Assembly (NCBI GenBank): GCA_903821365.1
Contig: CAIJKY010000009.1
Location: 1 to 64,000 of the forward strand
DNA length: 64,000 bases
Reading direction: 5' to 3'
From: an uncultured bacterium
Lineage (GTDB): Bacteria; Patescibacteriota; Saccharimonadia; Saccharimonadales; Saccharimonadaceae
A program made the position numbers and the translations under genes. This document shows positions 1-7,372 of this stretch, piece by piece. How positions within the stretch are numbered: the first letter of the stretch is position 1; every line of letters begins with the position of its first letter. A model generated the notes under the pieces. That model searched no databases, was not told the origin of the DNA, and worked only from the letters and a program-made list of their open reading frames with translations.

Positions 1-25
1 CTTCGGCAAAGTCCGAAGCTTTTTG
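1..25 (+). terminator. Intrinsic terminator of a gene upstream of the window
   Basis: CTTCGG (1-6) pairs with CCGAAG (13-18) around a six-base loop, followed by CTTTTT. The stem may extend left of the window. It would end transcription from a plus-strand gene lying before position 1. Confidence 0.7.
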
Positions 26-75
26 TTTAAAAACTATCACTCCTTATGCAGAGTTCTGCGGTTTATTTTTCTCAT

Positions 76-222
76 ATGGCATACAATAAATTTATGAGCA
101 ATATTAAACCTATCAAAGTAAAGCAAGAAGAGTTTGTTAGTACAATTGAGGGTGAGGCTTCGATACAAGAGTTGAGACTATTAGAATGTTCAATAAAAAA
201 CGAAGTGAATATAAAAAGTTGA
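76..222 (+). CDS. Possible 48-aa small protein upstream of the KAP NTPase
   Basis: An open frame of 48 codons starts at ATG 76; an in-frame ATG at 94 would give 42 aa. The product is Lys/Glu-rich with no membrane segment or known motif. It lies 33 bases before the KAP gene on the same strand and shares its AT-rich composition, so the two could form a unit. There is no clear ribosome binding site. It could equally be chance reading of AT-rich DNA. Confidence 0.28.
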   Translation: MAYNKFMSNIKPIKVKQEEFVSTIEGEASIQELRLLECSIKNEVNIKS

Positions 223-255
223 AGCACTACCAAGGACGAGAGAGACAACGAAACA

Positions 256-1590
256 ATGAGCTTTAAGAATAATTTTGGTGACTGGAGGCTTCTTACTGAA
301 GGTTCTGAGGCACAAGATCTTATAGGTGTAGAGTCTGAGGTCAAAAGGTTAAATTCAGCACTGGAAGCTTTTGCTGAGAGTGACCGCAACTCCATTATTG
401 CTTATGTAGCACCCTTTGGGGCTGGAAAGTCTTTAATACTTGATTGCGTACAGAAACAAACTGACTATGAGTGGTTGACTTTTGAAACATGGCGCTACTC
501 GAATAGAAATGAACTTTGGGATAACTTCACAGTCGAAACGGTTGCTTATTTTACAAAAAAATCCTTAAGCAAAATAGCGGACGAGGTCGATGGGGGCGCT
601 CCTAGTAATTACGAGAAGTGGATTGGAATTCTTATTGTTGTAGGAATTATAGTAATTACGCTGGCAAGCAGATTAGTGTGGGAGGTGTATAAAGAAGATG
701 CTTTTTTAGTGGCCTGGTTGAAATATGCACTTCCGCTTTTGATCTCGGGTCTAGGTTTTTTGGGACTGACAACGATGCTCTCATGGTCAAGACGCTTAAA
801 GAGATCAAATAAGATGACACGAGTATTCCAGTTCGAAGAACGCCTAAAGAGTGCATTCAGTACCGCTGATCGTCCTGTAGTGATAGTGGTAGACGATGCT
901 GATCGAGCGGGCGAGGACGGCATGGTATTTCTGGAGACCTTGCGCACTTTCTTAAATAACAATAATTTCATCAATCCAATTGTTGTTATTGTGCCGCAAT
1001 CGCGGTATGCCTTTGATACTAAAAGTGTCTCAAGAGGAATCAGGTCAATAGATAGAGCGATGAAGCTTTACGATACAACTATTTACTTCTATCCTCAGGT
1101 ATCAGGCTATGATTTTGAGAAGTATTACAAGAACTTGAAAATAAACGATGAATACGCAATAAAGCAATTGACACGCATTTCTTCTATTCTGGCGGGCGAT
1201 TATGGCATGAAGAGAATCGGCTATGATGGTCAGATTAATCTTCGCTTATTTAAATATGCCCTCAGAGAGTCGGCGCTCTTTTTAGAATACTATCCAAAAG
1301 CTAAGTTACATCTTGCATTTATATTTATTTTGAGCCGCTTAATTACTACCCCGGAAAACGAGCCAGCGGCAAGTAAGCTAAAGAATCGTGAGTTTGATGA
1401 TCATTGGCTTCTTCCATTCATGGTAGCTATATACGACGAAGAAGGCAAATGGAAGCCTGGAGAAGTCTATCATTACCTTATATTTTTTGGTGATTACGGT
1501 AAAGACAAAGAGATTAAAATTAAAGTTTATGGCAAAACTGTAGAGATAAATATTGATAAGAAATACGAGCAATTAATTGATCTCCCTTAG
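256..1590 (+). CDS. KAP-family P-loop NTPase with membrane insertion
   Basis: 444 aa. Walker A is FGAGKS (residues 54-59) and Walker B VVIVVDDAD (about 208-216). Between them lie two hydrophobic helices (about 122-145 and 155-177), the arrangement typical of KAP NTPases, in which membrane helices split the P-loop domain and leave the ATPase in the cytoplasm. Family members occur sporadically and some are tied to phage exclusion or plasmid functions; the role here is unknown. The gene is much more AT-rich than its neighbours (19 G/C in 60 bases at 1081-1140), which suggests recent acquisition. No partner gene other than the small ORF upstream is evident. Confidence 0.8.
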   Translation: MSFKNNFGDWRLLTEGSEAQDLIGVESEVKRLNSALEAFAESDRNSIIAYVAPFGAGKSLILDCVQKQTDYEWLTFETWRYSNRNELWDNFTVETVAYFTKKSLSKIADEVDGGAPSNYEKWIGILIVVGIIVITLASRLVWEVYKEDAFLVAWLKYALPLLISGLGFLGLTTMLSWSRRLKRSNKMTRVFQFEERLKSAFSTADRPVVIVVDDADRAGEDGMVFLETLRTFLNNNNFINPIVVIVPQSRYAFDTKSVSRGIRSIDRAMKLYDTTIYFYPQVSGYDFEKYYKNLKINDEYAIKQLTRISSILAGDYGMKRIGYDGQINLRLFKYALRESALFLEYYPKAKLHLAFIFILSRLITTPENEPAASKLKNREFDDHWLLPFMVAIYDEEGKWKPGEVYHYLIFFGDYGKDKEIKIKVYGKTVEINIDKKYEQLIDLP

Positions 1591-1717
1591 AAGTAATAGA
1601 TCTTTAAGCCGTTGATCGAGTCTGTGTATGATTATCCATATAACGTCCCGCTTACCTTAAATGGATGACCAATAAAGATACGCTTAACAATAGCGTCCTA
1701 TAGTCTATAGTTAAACT

Positions 1718-2395
1718 ATGAAAAACATCATCATCACCGGCGCCAACCGTGGCATTGGCCTAGAACTTACCAAACTGTTTGCTCAAGATTGCATCGTATA
1801 TGCGCTATGTCGCGGCGATTTTCCGCAGGATGCGTTAAACGACCACATCAAAGTTATTAAAATAGACATAACGGATGAAGCTGCGGTTGCAAAGTTTGCA
1901 GCAGAGCTCGACGCCGCGCAGGTCGCAATTGATCTGCTCATTAATAACGCTGGTATGGCGGGCGGCGACGACAATCTGATGGTGAAAGTCGATGTAAGTT
2001 CAGCGACTCAAGTTTTTGTAACGAATGTCGTTGCGCCAATGAGCGTATCGCTACACGTAACAAATGCGTTAAAAAGAGCAGACAAGCCTGCGATGATCGC
2101 AATCTCGTCAAGGATGGGCACGCACGCTTTGCTCAATGATTACAATGCAGAGTGGTGGCCATATAGCGCGAGTAAAGCCGCATTAGGCATGGCTGTTTCT
2201 GCTTTTGCGATCAACGAACCGACTGTACAATCTATCAGCGTTCACCCTGGCTGGGTTAAGACGCGCATGGGTGGCGATGATGCCGCGTTGGAGCCTGCAG
2301 AATCGGCAAGGGACATTAAGAACTTATACGAACGTATTGATGAGCTTGAGTCTGGCAGTATGTATAACCATGATGGCAAGGTTATGGACTGGTAG
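1718..2395 (+). CDS. Short-chain dehydrogenase/reductase (SDR), C-factor-like
   Basis: 225 aa Rossmann enzyme. It has the cofactor motif TGANRGIG (7-14), NNAG (76-79), catalytic Ser near 130 and the YxxxK pair Tyr149/Lys153. The stretch HPGWVKTRMGG (176-186) is typical of C-factor-type SDRs, which use NAD(P)(H); the substrate cannot be told. The gene stands alone. TATAGT (1706-1711) lies six bases before the ATG and no Shine-Dalgarno is present, so the transcript is probably leaderless. Confidence 0.9.
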   Translation: MKNIIITGANRGIGLELTKLFAQDCIVYALCRGDFPQDALNDHIKVIKIDITDEAAVAKFAAELDAAQVAIDLLINNAGMAGGDDNLMVKVDVSSATQVFVTNVVAPMSVSLHVTNALKRADKPAMIAISSRMGTHALLNDYNAEWWPYSASKAALGMAVSAFAINEPTVQSISVHPGWVKTRMGGDDAALEPAESARDIKNLYERIDELESGSMYNHDGKVMDW

Positions 2396-2419
2396 AATAT
2401 CTGTCAAAATAGTATGAGG

Positions 2420-2815
2420 TTAGTTAATAATCTCTCCCTTGGCATTCGCCAATATATCCCGCCAAGCCTGAAGCTGCTCCGGCGTTAATCTTTCCCAATC
2501 ATCAACTTCGCCAATAATCTTCAGTGGCGCCGTACTGCGATATGAGCGGGTAGGATTGCCAGGAAACTTTTTGTCCGTTACATTTGGATCGTTCTCAAAA
2601 CTTCCGGTTGGTTCAACGATATAAACGCGTGGATGGCCACTGCCTTTTGATAGCTCTGCGGCCATTCCCGCACCATTTGGCAAAGCAGTAAAGTATATGT
2701 GATTCATGATAATTTCTGGCCTGTAATTTGATTTAAAGCCTGGTGTTAACAAATCTCCAACGCGTAGGTCGGCTTTTGTCCCATGATAAAAAGGTCCATC
2801 GTCAAGAGTATTCAT
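2420..2815 (-). CDS. arr: Rifamycin ADP-ribosyltransferase (Arr)
   Basis: 131 aa, the usual size of Arr. The protein opens with GPFYHGTKADLRVGDLLTPG and contains HIYFTA, VYIVEPTGSFENDPNV and TDKKFPGNPTRSYRS, all hallmarks of Arr enzymes that inactivate rifampicin by ADP-ribosylating its C23 hydroxyl using NAD. Start ATG 2815 is chosen because GGAGG (2821-2825 on this strand) lies five bases upstream; a longer frame from 2851 would duplicate the end of the regulator gene. It overlaps the CGNR regulator by 14 bases, so the two are cotranscribed. Chromosomal arr homologues are common in soil bacteria. The natural substrate in this organism is an inference. Confidence 0.93.
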   Translation of the reverse strand: MNTLDDGPFYHGTKADLRVGDLLTPGFKSNYRPEIIMNHIYFTALPNGAGMAAELSKGSGHPRVYIVEPTGSFENDPNVTDKKFPGNPTRSYRSTAPLKIIGEVDDWERLTPEQLQAWRDILANAKGEIIN

Positions 2816-3410
2816 TACTACCTCCACGTTTATTACTACGATATTTTGCAACCTTCATAATAGTCCCACAGCGCTCCATTGAACACCATCGGCGTTTGCC
2901 GGCGTGGGAATCATCAACAAAAAGCAACGGACAGGAAGGATTATTGCATTGTTGCACTGGCTTGGTCGAGTGGTGTGCTAGCACATCGATGGCGTCGCGC
3001 GCGATGGTGGATAGTGCGGCTTTTGCAGTTGCTGGGTGACGCCAGGTTACTTCTTTGGCATTAAGATCTAATGAAGGTGTAAGTGGCGCTACCAAGGCAA
3101 AGTCATTAAGTAGCTGAATGTCCTCTCGTGCCGGCACCTCACCGATACGCCGAGCATTGGTTGCTTTCCATATTGCCCAGCGAAGCGCATATGCGCGTTT
3201 AAGATCGGTGGATGTGACTATGCAGTCATTGAGGAGCAATGGGCTAGTTGCTAACCACGCCGATAGATCATCGGCCGTATGCAGTCGCTCAAATTTTTGA
3301 TATGGCCCAGGGCCACCAGTGTGTGCGAGATCGAGACTGATGCGGCCAGATACAAAAAGCATCCGCAGGTGCCAGGGTTTCTGGGCATTAGTATCCATTA
3401 AACTTTTCAT
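2802..3410 (-). CDS. CGNR zinc-finger transcriptional regulator (ABATE domain)
   Basis: 202 aa. The N-terminal half fits the ABATE stress-sensor domain (LDLAHTGGPG near 26-35, WL near 52). The C-terminus is a CGNR-type zinc finger, CNNPSCPLLFVDDSHAGKRR followed by WCSMERCG, ending in a basic tail. The usual CGNR tetrapeptide reads CGTI here, a deviation that keeps the cysteine. It is coupled to arr by overlap and diverges from a RidA gene. A 10-base inverted repeat covers its start codon and promoter, which points to autoregulation. TATAGT (3417-3422 on this strand) sits six bases before ATG 3410, so translation is probably leaderless. Confidence 0.85.
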   Translation of the reverse strand: MKSLMDTNAQKPWHLRMLFVSGRISLDLAHTGGPGPYQKFERLHTADDLSAWLATSPLLLNDCIVTSTDLKRAYALRWAIWKATNARRIGEVPAREDIQLLNDFALVAPLTPSLDLNAKEVTWRHPATAKAALSTIARDAIDVLAHHSTKPVQQCNNPSCPLLFVDDSHAGKRRWCSMERCGTIMKVAKYRSNKRGGSNEYS

Positions 3411-3459
3411 AATGTAACTATATTATACGGTTACATTATAAAAAGCAATGTGCTAGCAT
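3409..3459. promoter_or_regulatory. Palindromic operator between divergent promoters
   Basis: ATAATGTAAC (3409-3418) and GTTACATTAT (3430-3439) form a perfect 10-base inverted repeat with an 11-base spacer, so half-sites are 21 bases apart centre to centre. The left arm overlaps the minus-strand -10 TATAGT and the regulator start codon. The right arm overlaps TTACAT (3431-3436), a possible plus-strand -35 placed 17 bases before TAGCAT (3454-3459, preceded by TG) for the RidA gene. A dimeric regulator, most simply the adjacent CGNR protein, could control both directions. Confidence 0.65.
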
Positions 3460-3465
3460 GGATGT

Positions 3466-3858
3466 ATGAATATCACTCATCTCAACCTGGATACACTCTA
3501 CAAAAATCCAGCTTTTTCGCAGGCAGCCGTTATCGATGGTCCAGCCAAAATGATTTACGTCGGTGGCCAAAACGGTGTCCGTATGGACGGCACGATGGCC
3601 GGCGAAGATCTTGGCGCGCAGTCCGAGCAAGCACTCAAAAATGTGCTTGAAGTGTTAAAAGCTGCAGGCGCGACCCAAGAGAATACAGTAAAGCTTGGCA
3701 TCTACGTTGTGCAAGGACACGACATGCGCCCAGCGTTTGCCGCTGCGCAGGCGATTTGGGGCATGCATCCAACGACCATCACGGTTTTGATGGTGGCAGG
3801 CCTCGCCAACCCACAGGCGCTGGTAGAGATTGAAGCTGTCGCGGCGGTTGAGGCGTAA
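3466..3858 (+). CDS. RidA/YjgF-family protein (atypical)
   Basis: 130 aa, the standard length of the RidA/YER057c/UK114 family, which hydrolyses reactive enamines and imines. Recognisable are MIYVGGQNGV (29-38), the QSEQALKNVLEVL helix and the terminal VEIEAVAAV strand. The arginine that binds the carboxylate in true RidA (in a PAR motif) is not seen: the aligned segment reads HPTTITVLMV. This suggests a RidA-like subfamily with another substrate or no deaminase activity. The gene is divergent from the CGNR regulator and two bases upstream of an AHSA1 gene. Confidence 0.88.
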   Translation: MNITHLNLDTLYKNPAFSQAAVIDGPAKMIYVGGQNGVRMDGTMAGEDLGAQSEQALKNVLEVLKAAGATQENTVKLGIYVVQGHDMRPAFAAAQAIWGMHPTTITVLMVAGLANPQALVEIEAVAAVEA

Positions 3859-3860
3859 AT

Positions 3861-4271
3861 ATGGAAACGCAAAACACTACAGGTAAAACAAAAGATCAAG
3901 GCTGGGAAATTGGTGTTCGTCGGACGTTTGCAGTTGATGCAACTCGGGCATGGGAAGTAATGATGACCCAGCCAGGCTTAGGCTATTGGTTTGGCGATGA
4001 TCCTGATGTTCGCTTTAAAAAAGATGCACAGTTTGCAACAAGTGAAGGGATAGTTGGCCATGTAGTCAGCATCGAAGATGGTAAGCTTTTGCGGCTTCGA
4101 TGGCAGCCGCGTGGATGGGATGAGGCCTCAACGCTGCAGCTACGTTTTATAGCTGCCAATGACAAAACAACCATTAGTATTCACCACGAACGTTTAATGG
4201 ATGCGGCTCAGCGTGAAGCGATGAAAAAGCATTGGAGTGGAGTACTTGAATCGCTTAGCGATTTGTTCTAA
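3861..4271 (+). CDS. SRPBCC/AHSA1-domain protein
   Basis: 136 aa. The fold signature is visible as an N-terminal RRTFAVDATRAWEVMMTQPG, a middle IVGHVVSIEDGKLLRLRWQP strand pair and a C-terminal helix WSGVLESLSDLF. AHSA1-like START-fold proteins bind small hydrophobic ligands or act as stress-related co-factors; no enzyme activity can be assigned. It starts two bases after the RidA-like gene and is almost certainly cotranscribed, so both would be under the operator at 3409-3439. Confidence 0.82.
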   Translation: METQNTTGKTKDQGWEIGVRRTFAVDATRAWEVMMTQPGLGYWFGDDPDVRFKKDAQFATSEGIVGHVVSIEDGKLLRLRWQPRGWDEASTLQLRFIAANDKTTISIHHERLMDAAQREAMKKHWSGVLESLSDLF

Positions 4272-4348
4272 GTGCCAAGGGTAAGTAGTAGATAGCCCAC
4301 GCCAAACTTCGCAGCTAATAAGCCATTCGCTGCCGTTCCGAGGCAAAC

Positions 4349-4426
4349 CTACAGGTTCTTTTCTTTCAAATGCCAGGCGGGGAAAGTTAGTGCTAACAGG
4401 ATCGCGAAGATAATCGCACCAGTCAC
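4349..4426 (-). CDS. Possible 25-aa membrane peptide or gene remnant
   Basis: Within the 213-base gap between AHSA1 and the histidine kinase, the minus strand reads GTG (4426) then TGAIIFAILLALTFPAWH and a charged tail KEKNL before TAG (4349). It resembles a single transmembrane helix or the C-terminal end of a lost membrane protein. No clear ribosome binding site was seen. It could be a remnant or coincidence. Confidence 0.2.
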   Translation of the reverse strand: MTGAIIFAILLALTFPAWHLKEKNL

Positions 4427-4479
4427 AGTGTTAGAACCTTAGTAAGTAGAGCGTGATAGGCGCGCGGGAGGACTTACAA

Positions 4480-4503
4480 AGATTTCAGGCGCGCCTGAAA
4501 TCT
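4480..4503. terminator. Perfect 24-base palindrome at the end of the kinase gene
   Basis: AGATTTCAGGCG (4480-4491) is followed directly by its reverse complement CGCCTGAAATCT (4492-4503). The kinase stop codon (4485-4487 on the minus strand) lies inside it. On the minus strand only TTTG follows, so it is a weak intrinsic terminator at best; as DNA it would also be a symmetric protein site. Confidence 0.45.
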
Positions 4504-5489
4504 AGCACGACAGATACTTTGCCATCTATAATTTTAGCGTTAATATCACCTTTATGTAGATCAAGGATGCTCCGAGCTATTGCGAGGCCAAGCCCGAAAC
4601 CATCATGACTACTTGCGAGTCGAGATTGGTAAAAGCGTTCAAAAATCTTTTTTGCTTCTTGTTCCGTCATGGTGTTGCTCATATTCTCAACCACTACATG
4701 CAGCGATCTATCTTGTCTTTTTCTAAGCATGACATTAACTGGACTTCCGTCGGGAGAGTACTTCACTGCATTTTGTACGACATTGTTAAGTGCCGTTTCG
4801 ACAAGACGGCCGTTGCCATTAATTATGGCTGCGTCGGCTCCGATGTCTAGTGACAAATATATACCTCTAGAAGCCGCGCTGCTCCGATACCTTTCGCAGA
4901 CTTGTCGTAACGTATCGACTAAGTCTATTTTTTCTAGAGTCAGCCGTTGGCTGGCCTTTTGACTATCAACCTGATTGAGGATCAATAATTGATTTGCGAG
5001 TTGGATCATACGCTCCACTTCGGCTTTGCTGGCGGCGAGAGTGTTCTGGTAGTATTCAACATTACGCGAGCGCCTTAACGCCAGCTCTAGTTCACCGTTT
5101 AAAATTGCCAATGGTGTACGTAATTCATGCGAGGCATTGGCGACAAACTGTTTTTGCCGTTCTTGTGACTCGATGAGTGGGCGCAGTGTTCGCCGAGTAA
5201 TAAGGTATGCGCCAAATGGTACAACAAAAACCGCGACGCCATTGACGCCAATAATGATGTTCCTGAATCGGTCGATAGCAACGTCAGCAGCAACTTTTGC
5301 GGCTTGCTCGCGCTTCTCGGGGCTTTCGAGGCCACTACTCTGCTCAACCTGGCTTTGTACCTGCTCGACAAAATTCTGGCCAAGTGATTCATGAACCGAA
5401 ACGTACAACCCGGCGCTGAACAGCCAAAGAAACCCTAGGAATAACAAGGTATATTTGATGGTGAGGTGTATTGTCGCGCGTCTCCACAT
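4485..5489 (-). CDS. Sensor histidine kinase
   Basis: 334 aa. Two transmembrane helices (about 10-32 and 77-98) flank a small extracytoplasmic domain of about 45 residues. The H-box FVANASHELRTPL carries His121, the N-box runs near 236-245 (NNVVQNAVKY), the F-box FERFYQ at 283-288 and the G-box DGFGLGLAIA at 296-305. The usual DxGxG box is degenerate (VENMSNT, 267-273). It would phosphorylate the response regulator encoded three bases upstream. The short sensor loop gives no clue to the signal. Confidence 0.93.
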   Translation of the reverse strand: MWRRATIHLTIKYTLLFLGFLWLFSAGLYVSVHESLGQNFVEQVQSQVEQSSGLESPEKREQAAKVAADVAIDRFRNIIIGVNGVAVFVVPFGAYLITRRTLRPLIESQERQKQFVANASHELRTPLAILNGELELALRRSRNVEYYQNTLAASKAEVERMIQLANQLLILNQVDSQKASQRLTLEKIDLVDTLRQVCERYRSSAASRGIYLSLDIGADAAIINGNGRLVETALNNVVQNAVKYSPDGSPVNVMLRKRQDRSLHVVVENMSNTMTEQEAKKIFERFYQSRLASSHDGFGLGLAIARSILDLHKGDINAKIIDGKVSVVLDFRRA

Positions 5490-5492
5490 GGC

Positions 5493-6161
5493 CTACTCAA
5501 TCATGTAGCCGAGACCGCGCACGGTTTTAATGATTTCTTGGTCTTCACCTGTCTCGCGGATTTTTTTACGCAGATACCGTACGTATGTTTCGACAACATT
5601 CGACATTCCTTGATAATTCATGTCCCAGACGTGCTCAAGCAGCTCGGATTTAGAGACTATCCTTCCATGGTGCGTGAGCAGATAGTGGTATAGTGCGACT
5701 TCTTTTGCTGTTAAATCAAGGGGTTTCCCATTGTAGGTAGCCAGCTTTTTAGTGGTATCAAACATGGCCATTCCCACCTGCAAGGTAACTGGGTCGGCCT
5801 TTTTCCCTCGCCGTAGCAAGGCTCGGATACGTGCATTCAACTCATTGAACGAAAAAGGTTTTACTAAATAGTCATCGGCACCGCTATCGAGACCCTTTAT
5901 TTTGTCATCGGTATCATCAAGGGCGGTGAGCATAATGATTGGTATGTCTGTGTCGGCTTTTCGTATCATTTTGCAGACTGTCAAGCCATCGATTTCGGGC
6001 ATCATGATATCCAATATGACTGCATCATACTCATTGATCTCAAACTTATCAATCGTCGCTTGGCCAGTGGTGGCGATATCGACAAGATACCCATCGTCAA
6101 TAAGTGAGCGTCGGGTCACGTCGGCTAGGCGAGCATTATCTTCTGCTAGAAGTATTTGCAT
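5493..6161 (-). CDS. OmpR-family response regulator
   Basis: 222 aa from ATG 6161. The receiver domain has the acidic pair Glu7/Asp8, phospho-acceptor Asp51 (ILDIMMP), Thr79 and Lys101. The C-terminal winged helix ends in the typical ETYVRYLRKKI...TVRGLGYMIE. A longer frame from 6176 is unlikely because TATACT (6168-6173 on this strand) overlaps that ATG and lies six bases before 6161, making a leaderless start. It is cotranscribed with the kinase. The divergent PepSY gene is the natural candidate target, an inference from position only. Confidence 0.95.
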   Translation of the reverse strand: MQILLAEDNARLADVTRRSLIDDGYLVDIATTGQATIDKFEINEYDAVILDIMMPEIDGLTVCKMIRKADTDIPIIMLTALDDTDDKIKGLDSGADDYLVKPFSFNELNARIRALLRRGKKADPVTLQVGMAMFDTTKKLATYNGKPLDLTAKEVALYHYLLTHHGRIVSKSELLEHVWDMNYQGMSNVVETYVRYLRKKIRETGEDQEIIKTVRGLGYMIE

Positions 6162-6243
6162 ACTCACAGTATACATATATCACATGATAATTATATGAGA
6201 GACTTATAGCTAAATACTCACGCTAGTCTCATGGGGGCGGCAC

Positions 6244-6329
6244 TATAATGAAAATATAAACACGATAATGTAAGGAGGTAAATCAAGCTAGACACCACAA
6301 TGACTAATACAACCCACTCTATAAAGGAG
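6244..6329 (+). promoter_or_regulatory. Promoter and Shine-Dalgarno of the PepSY gene
   Basis: TATAAT (6244-6249) is a consensus -10 with no good -35, as expected for an activated promoter. AAGGAG (6324-6329) lies nine bases before ATG 6339. A second AAGGAGG near 6271-6277 is too far from any start to decide one. Confidence 0.55.
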
Positions 6330-6338
6330 AATAATATA

Positions 6339-6809
6339 ATGAATTACAGTCTTAAGAAATCTGCAAAAATAAGCATGCTAGCCTTACCTATAGCTGTGAG
6401 CGTAGGTGTCGTTGGGTTTGCGCTTGTCCCGCAAGCAAACGCCGCGACCCAAGCAAGCTCATCGCCGACGAGTCAAGTCGCAGAAAAGTCAGGAGAGTCC
6501 AGCAGTGGCGCGTCTGATGCTTCAGTGCAGGCAGTGCCAGTGAAGTTGACAAGTGACCAGGCTAAGAAGATTGCCGAGGCCTCAGCGAACGGTACGGCTA
6601 CTTCTGTGCAAAAAGAGGACGAGAATGGCACGATTGTCTATATGGTGAGCGTTGCTGGTAAAGAGTTGGCGGTCGATGCCAATAGTGGCAAGGTTGTCTC
6701 TACGCCTGCTGGCGGCAATACTAACGTCGAACAAGGTGGTGGAAACAGTCAGGGTGCAGACACCCCAGAAGCAAATGACACACCAGATACTGGTGGTCAA
6801 GCAAAATAA
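6339..6809 (+). CDS. Exported PepSY-domain protein
   Basis: 156 aa. The N-terminus is a signal sequence with a hydrophobic core (about 12-30) ending near QANAATQ. A Ser/Ala-rich linker follows. One PepSY repeat runs from LTSDQAKKIAEASANG to VDANSGKVV, the pattern of small exported proteins thought to inhibit or bind proteases or to act as sensors for two-component systems. The tail is Gly/Asn-rich. ATG 6339 is chosen over an in-frame ATG at 6300 because of the Shine-Dalgarno. It is divergent from the response regulator, as PepSY genes often are, which suggests control by it. Confidence 0.82.
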   Translation: MNYSLKKSAKISMLALPIAVSVGVVGFALVPQANAATQASSSPTSQVAEKSGESSSGASDASVQAVPVKLTSDQAKKIAEASANGTATSVQKEDENGTIVYMVSVAGKELAVDANSGKVVSTPAGGNTNVEQGGGNSQGADTPEANDTPDTGGQAK

Positions 6810-6822
6810 CGCAAAGTATTTT

Positions 6823-6852
6823 AAAAAAGAGCGCCTTAGGGCGCTCTTTTTT
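6823..6852. terminator. Bidirectional intrinsic terminator
   Basis: GAGCGCC (6829-6835) pairs with GGCGCTC (6840-6846) around TTAG, flanked by a run of A before and T after, so it works on both strands. It ends the PepSY transcript and the opposing DUF2127 transcript. Confidence 0.9.
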
Positions 6853-6885
6853 AAATGCACAGGGGTGTCATCCCCATGCTATTTA

Positions 6886-7371
6886 TTATGGCCTCACCGT
6901 TTGTTTGATGCGTTTTTTATACTCTAACCATATGAGCCACAAGATGAATAAACCAAATAAAGTCATAAAGAACATGCCGTAGGTGAGTTTCATGTACAAA
7001 TCGTAAAACTGATATGAAAGCATTAGGCCAAGGGTGATAAATGAAAATGGATACGCCCAGCGCTTATTGCGCAACAATCCAAAGACGATTATGAACTTAA
7101 TTATTGCGTGCGTGAGCAGAAACACGACTGCAAACCCATGGCCGTTAGCCAGACCGCTGGCAGCGGAGTTGACCAAGGCGGCGAGTAGATCGTATGGGTC
7201 TTCGAACAGTTCTTTCTGCGTCACCAGTAGAGCGAAGTTTTTAATTTGGTCAGATGACAGAAACAGCAATAAGATGCCGGCGCTCAGTTCGAAAGCAGCT
7301 GACACTCCTTTGAGAACCAGGCCACCTTCGAAGAATATATCAAGTAACGAGTGTGGCTTGAACCAACTCAC
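6886..7371 (-). CDS. DUF2127-family integral membrane protein
   Basis: 161 aa with four predicted membrane helices. The N-terminal LLDIFFEGGLVLKGVSAAFE and the C-terminal WLIWLEYKKR match the DUF2127 pattern. The function of the family is unknown. It begins with GTG one base after the stop of the PAP2 gene, so the two are translationally linked. No motif for catalysis is visible. Confidence 0.8.
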   Translation of the reverse strand: MSWFKPHSLLDIFFEGGLVLKGVSAAFELSAGILLLFLSSDQIKNFALLVTQKELFEDPYDLLAALVNSAASGLANGHGFAVVFLLTHAIIKFIIVFGLLRNKRWAYPFSFITLGLMLSYQFYDLYMKLTYGMFFMTLFGLFILWLIWLEYKKRIKQTVRP

Positions 7372-7372
7372 C

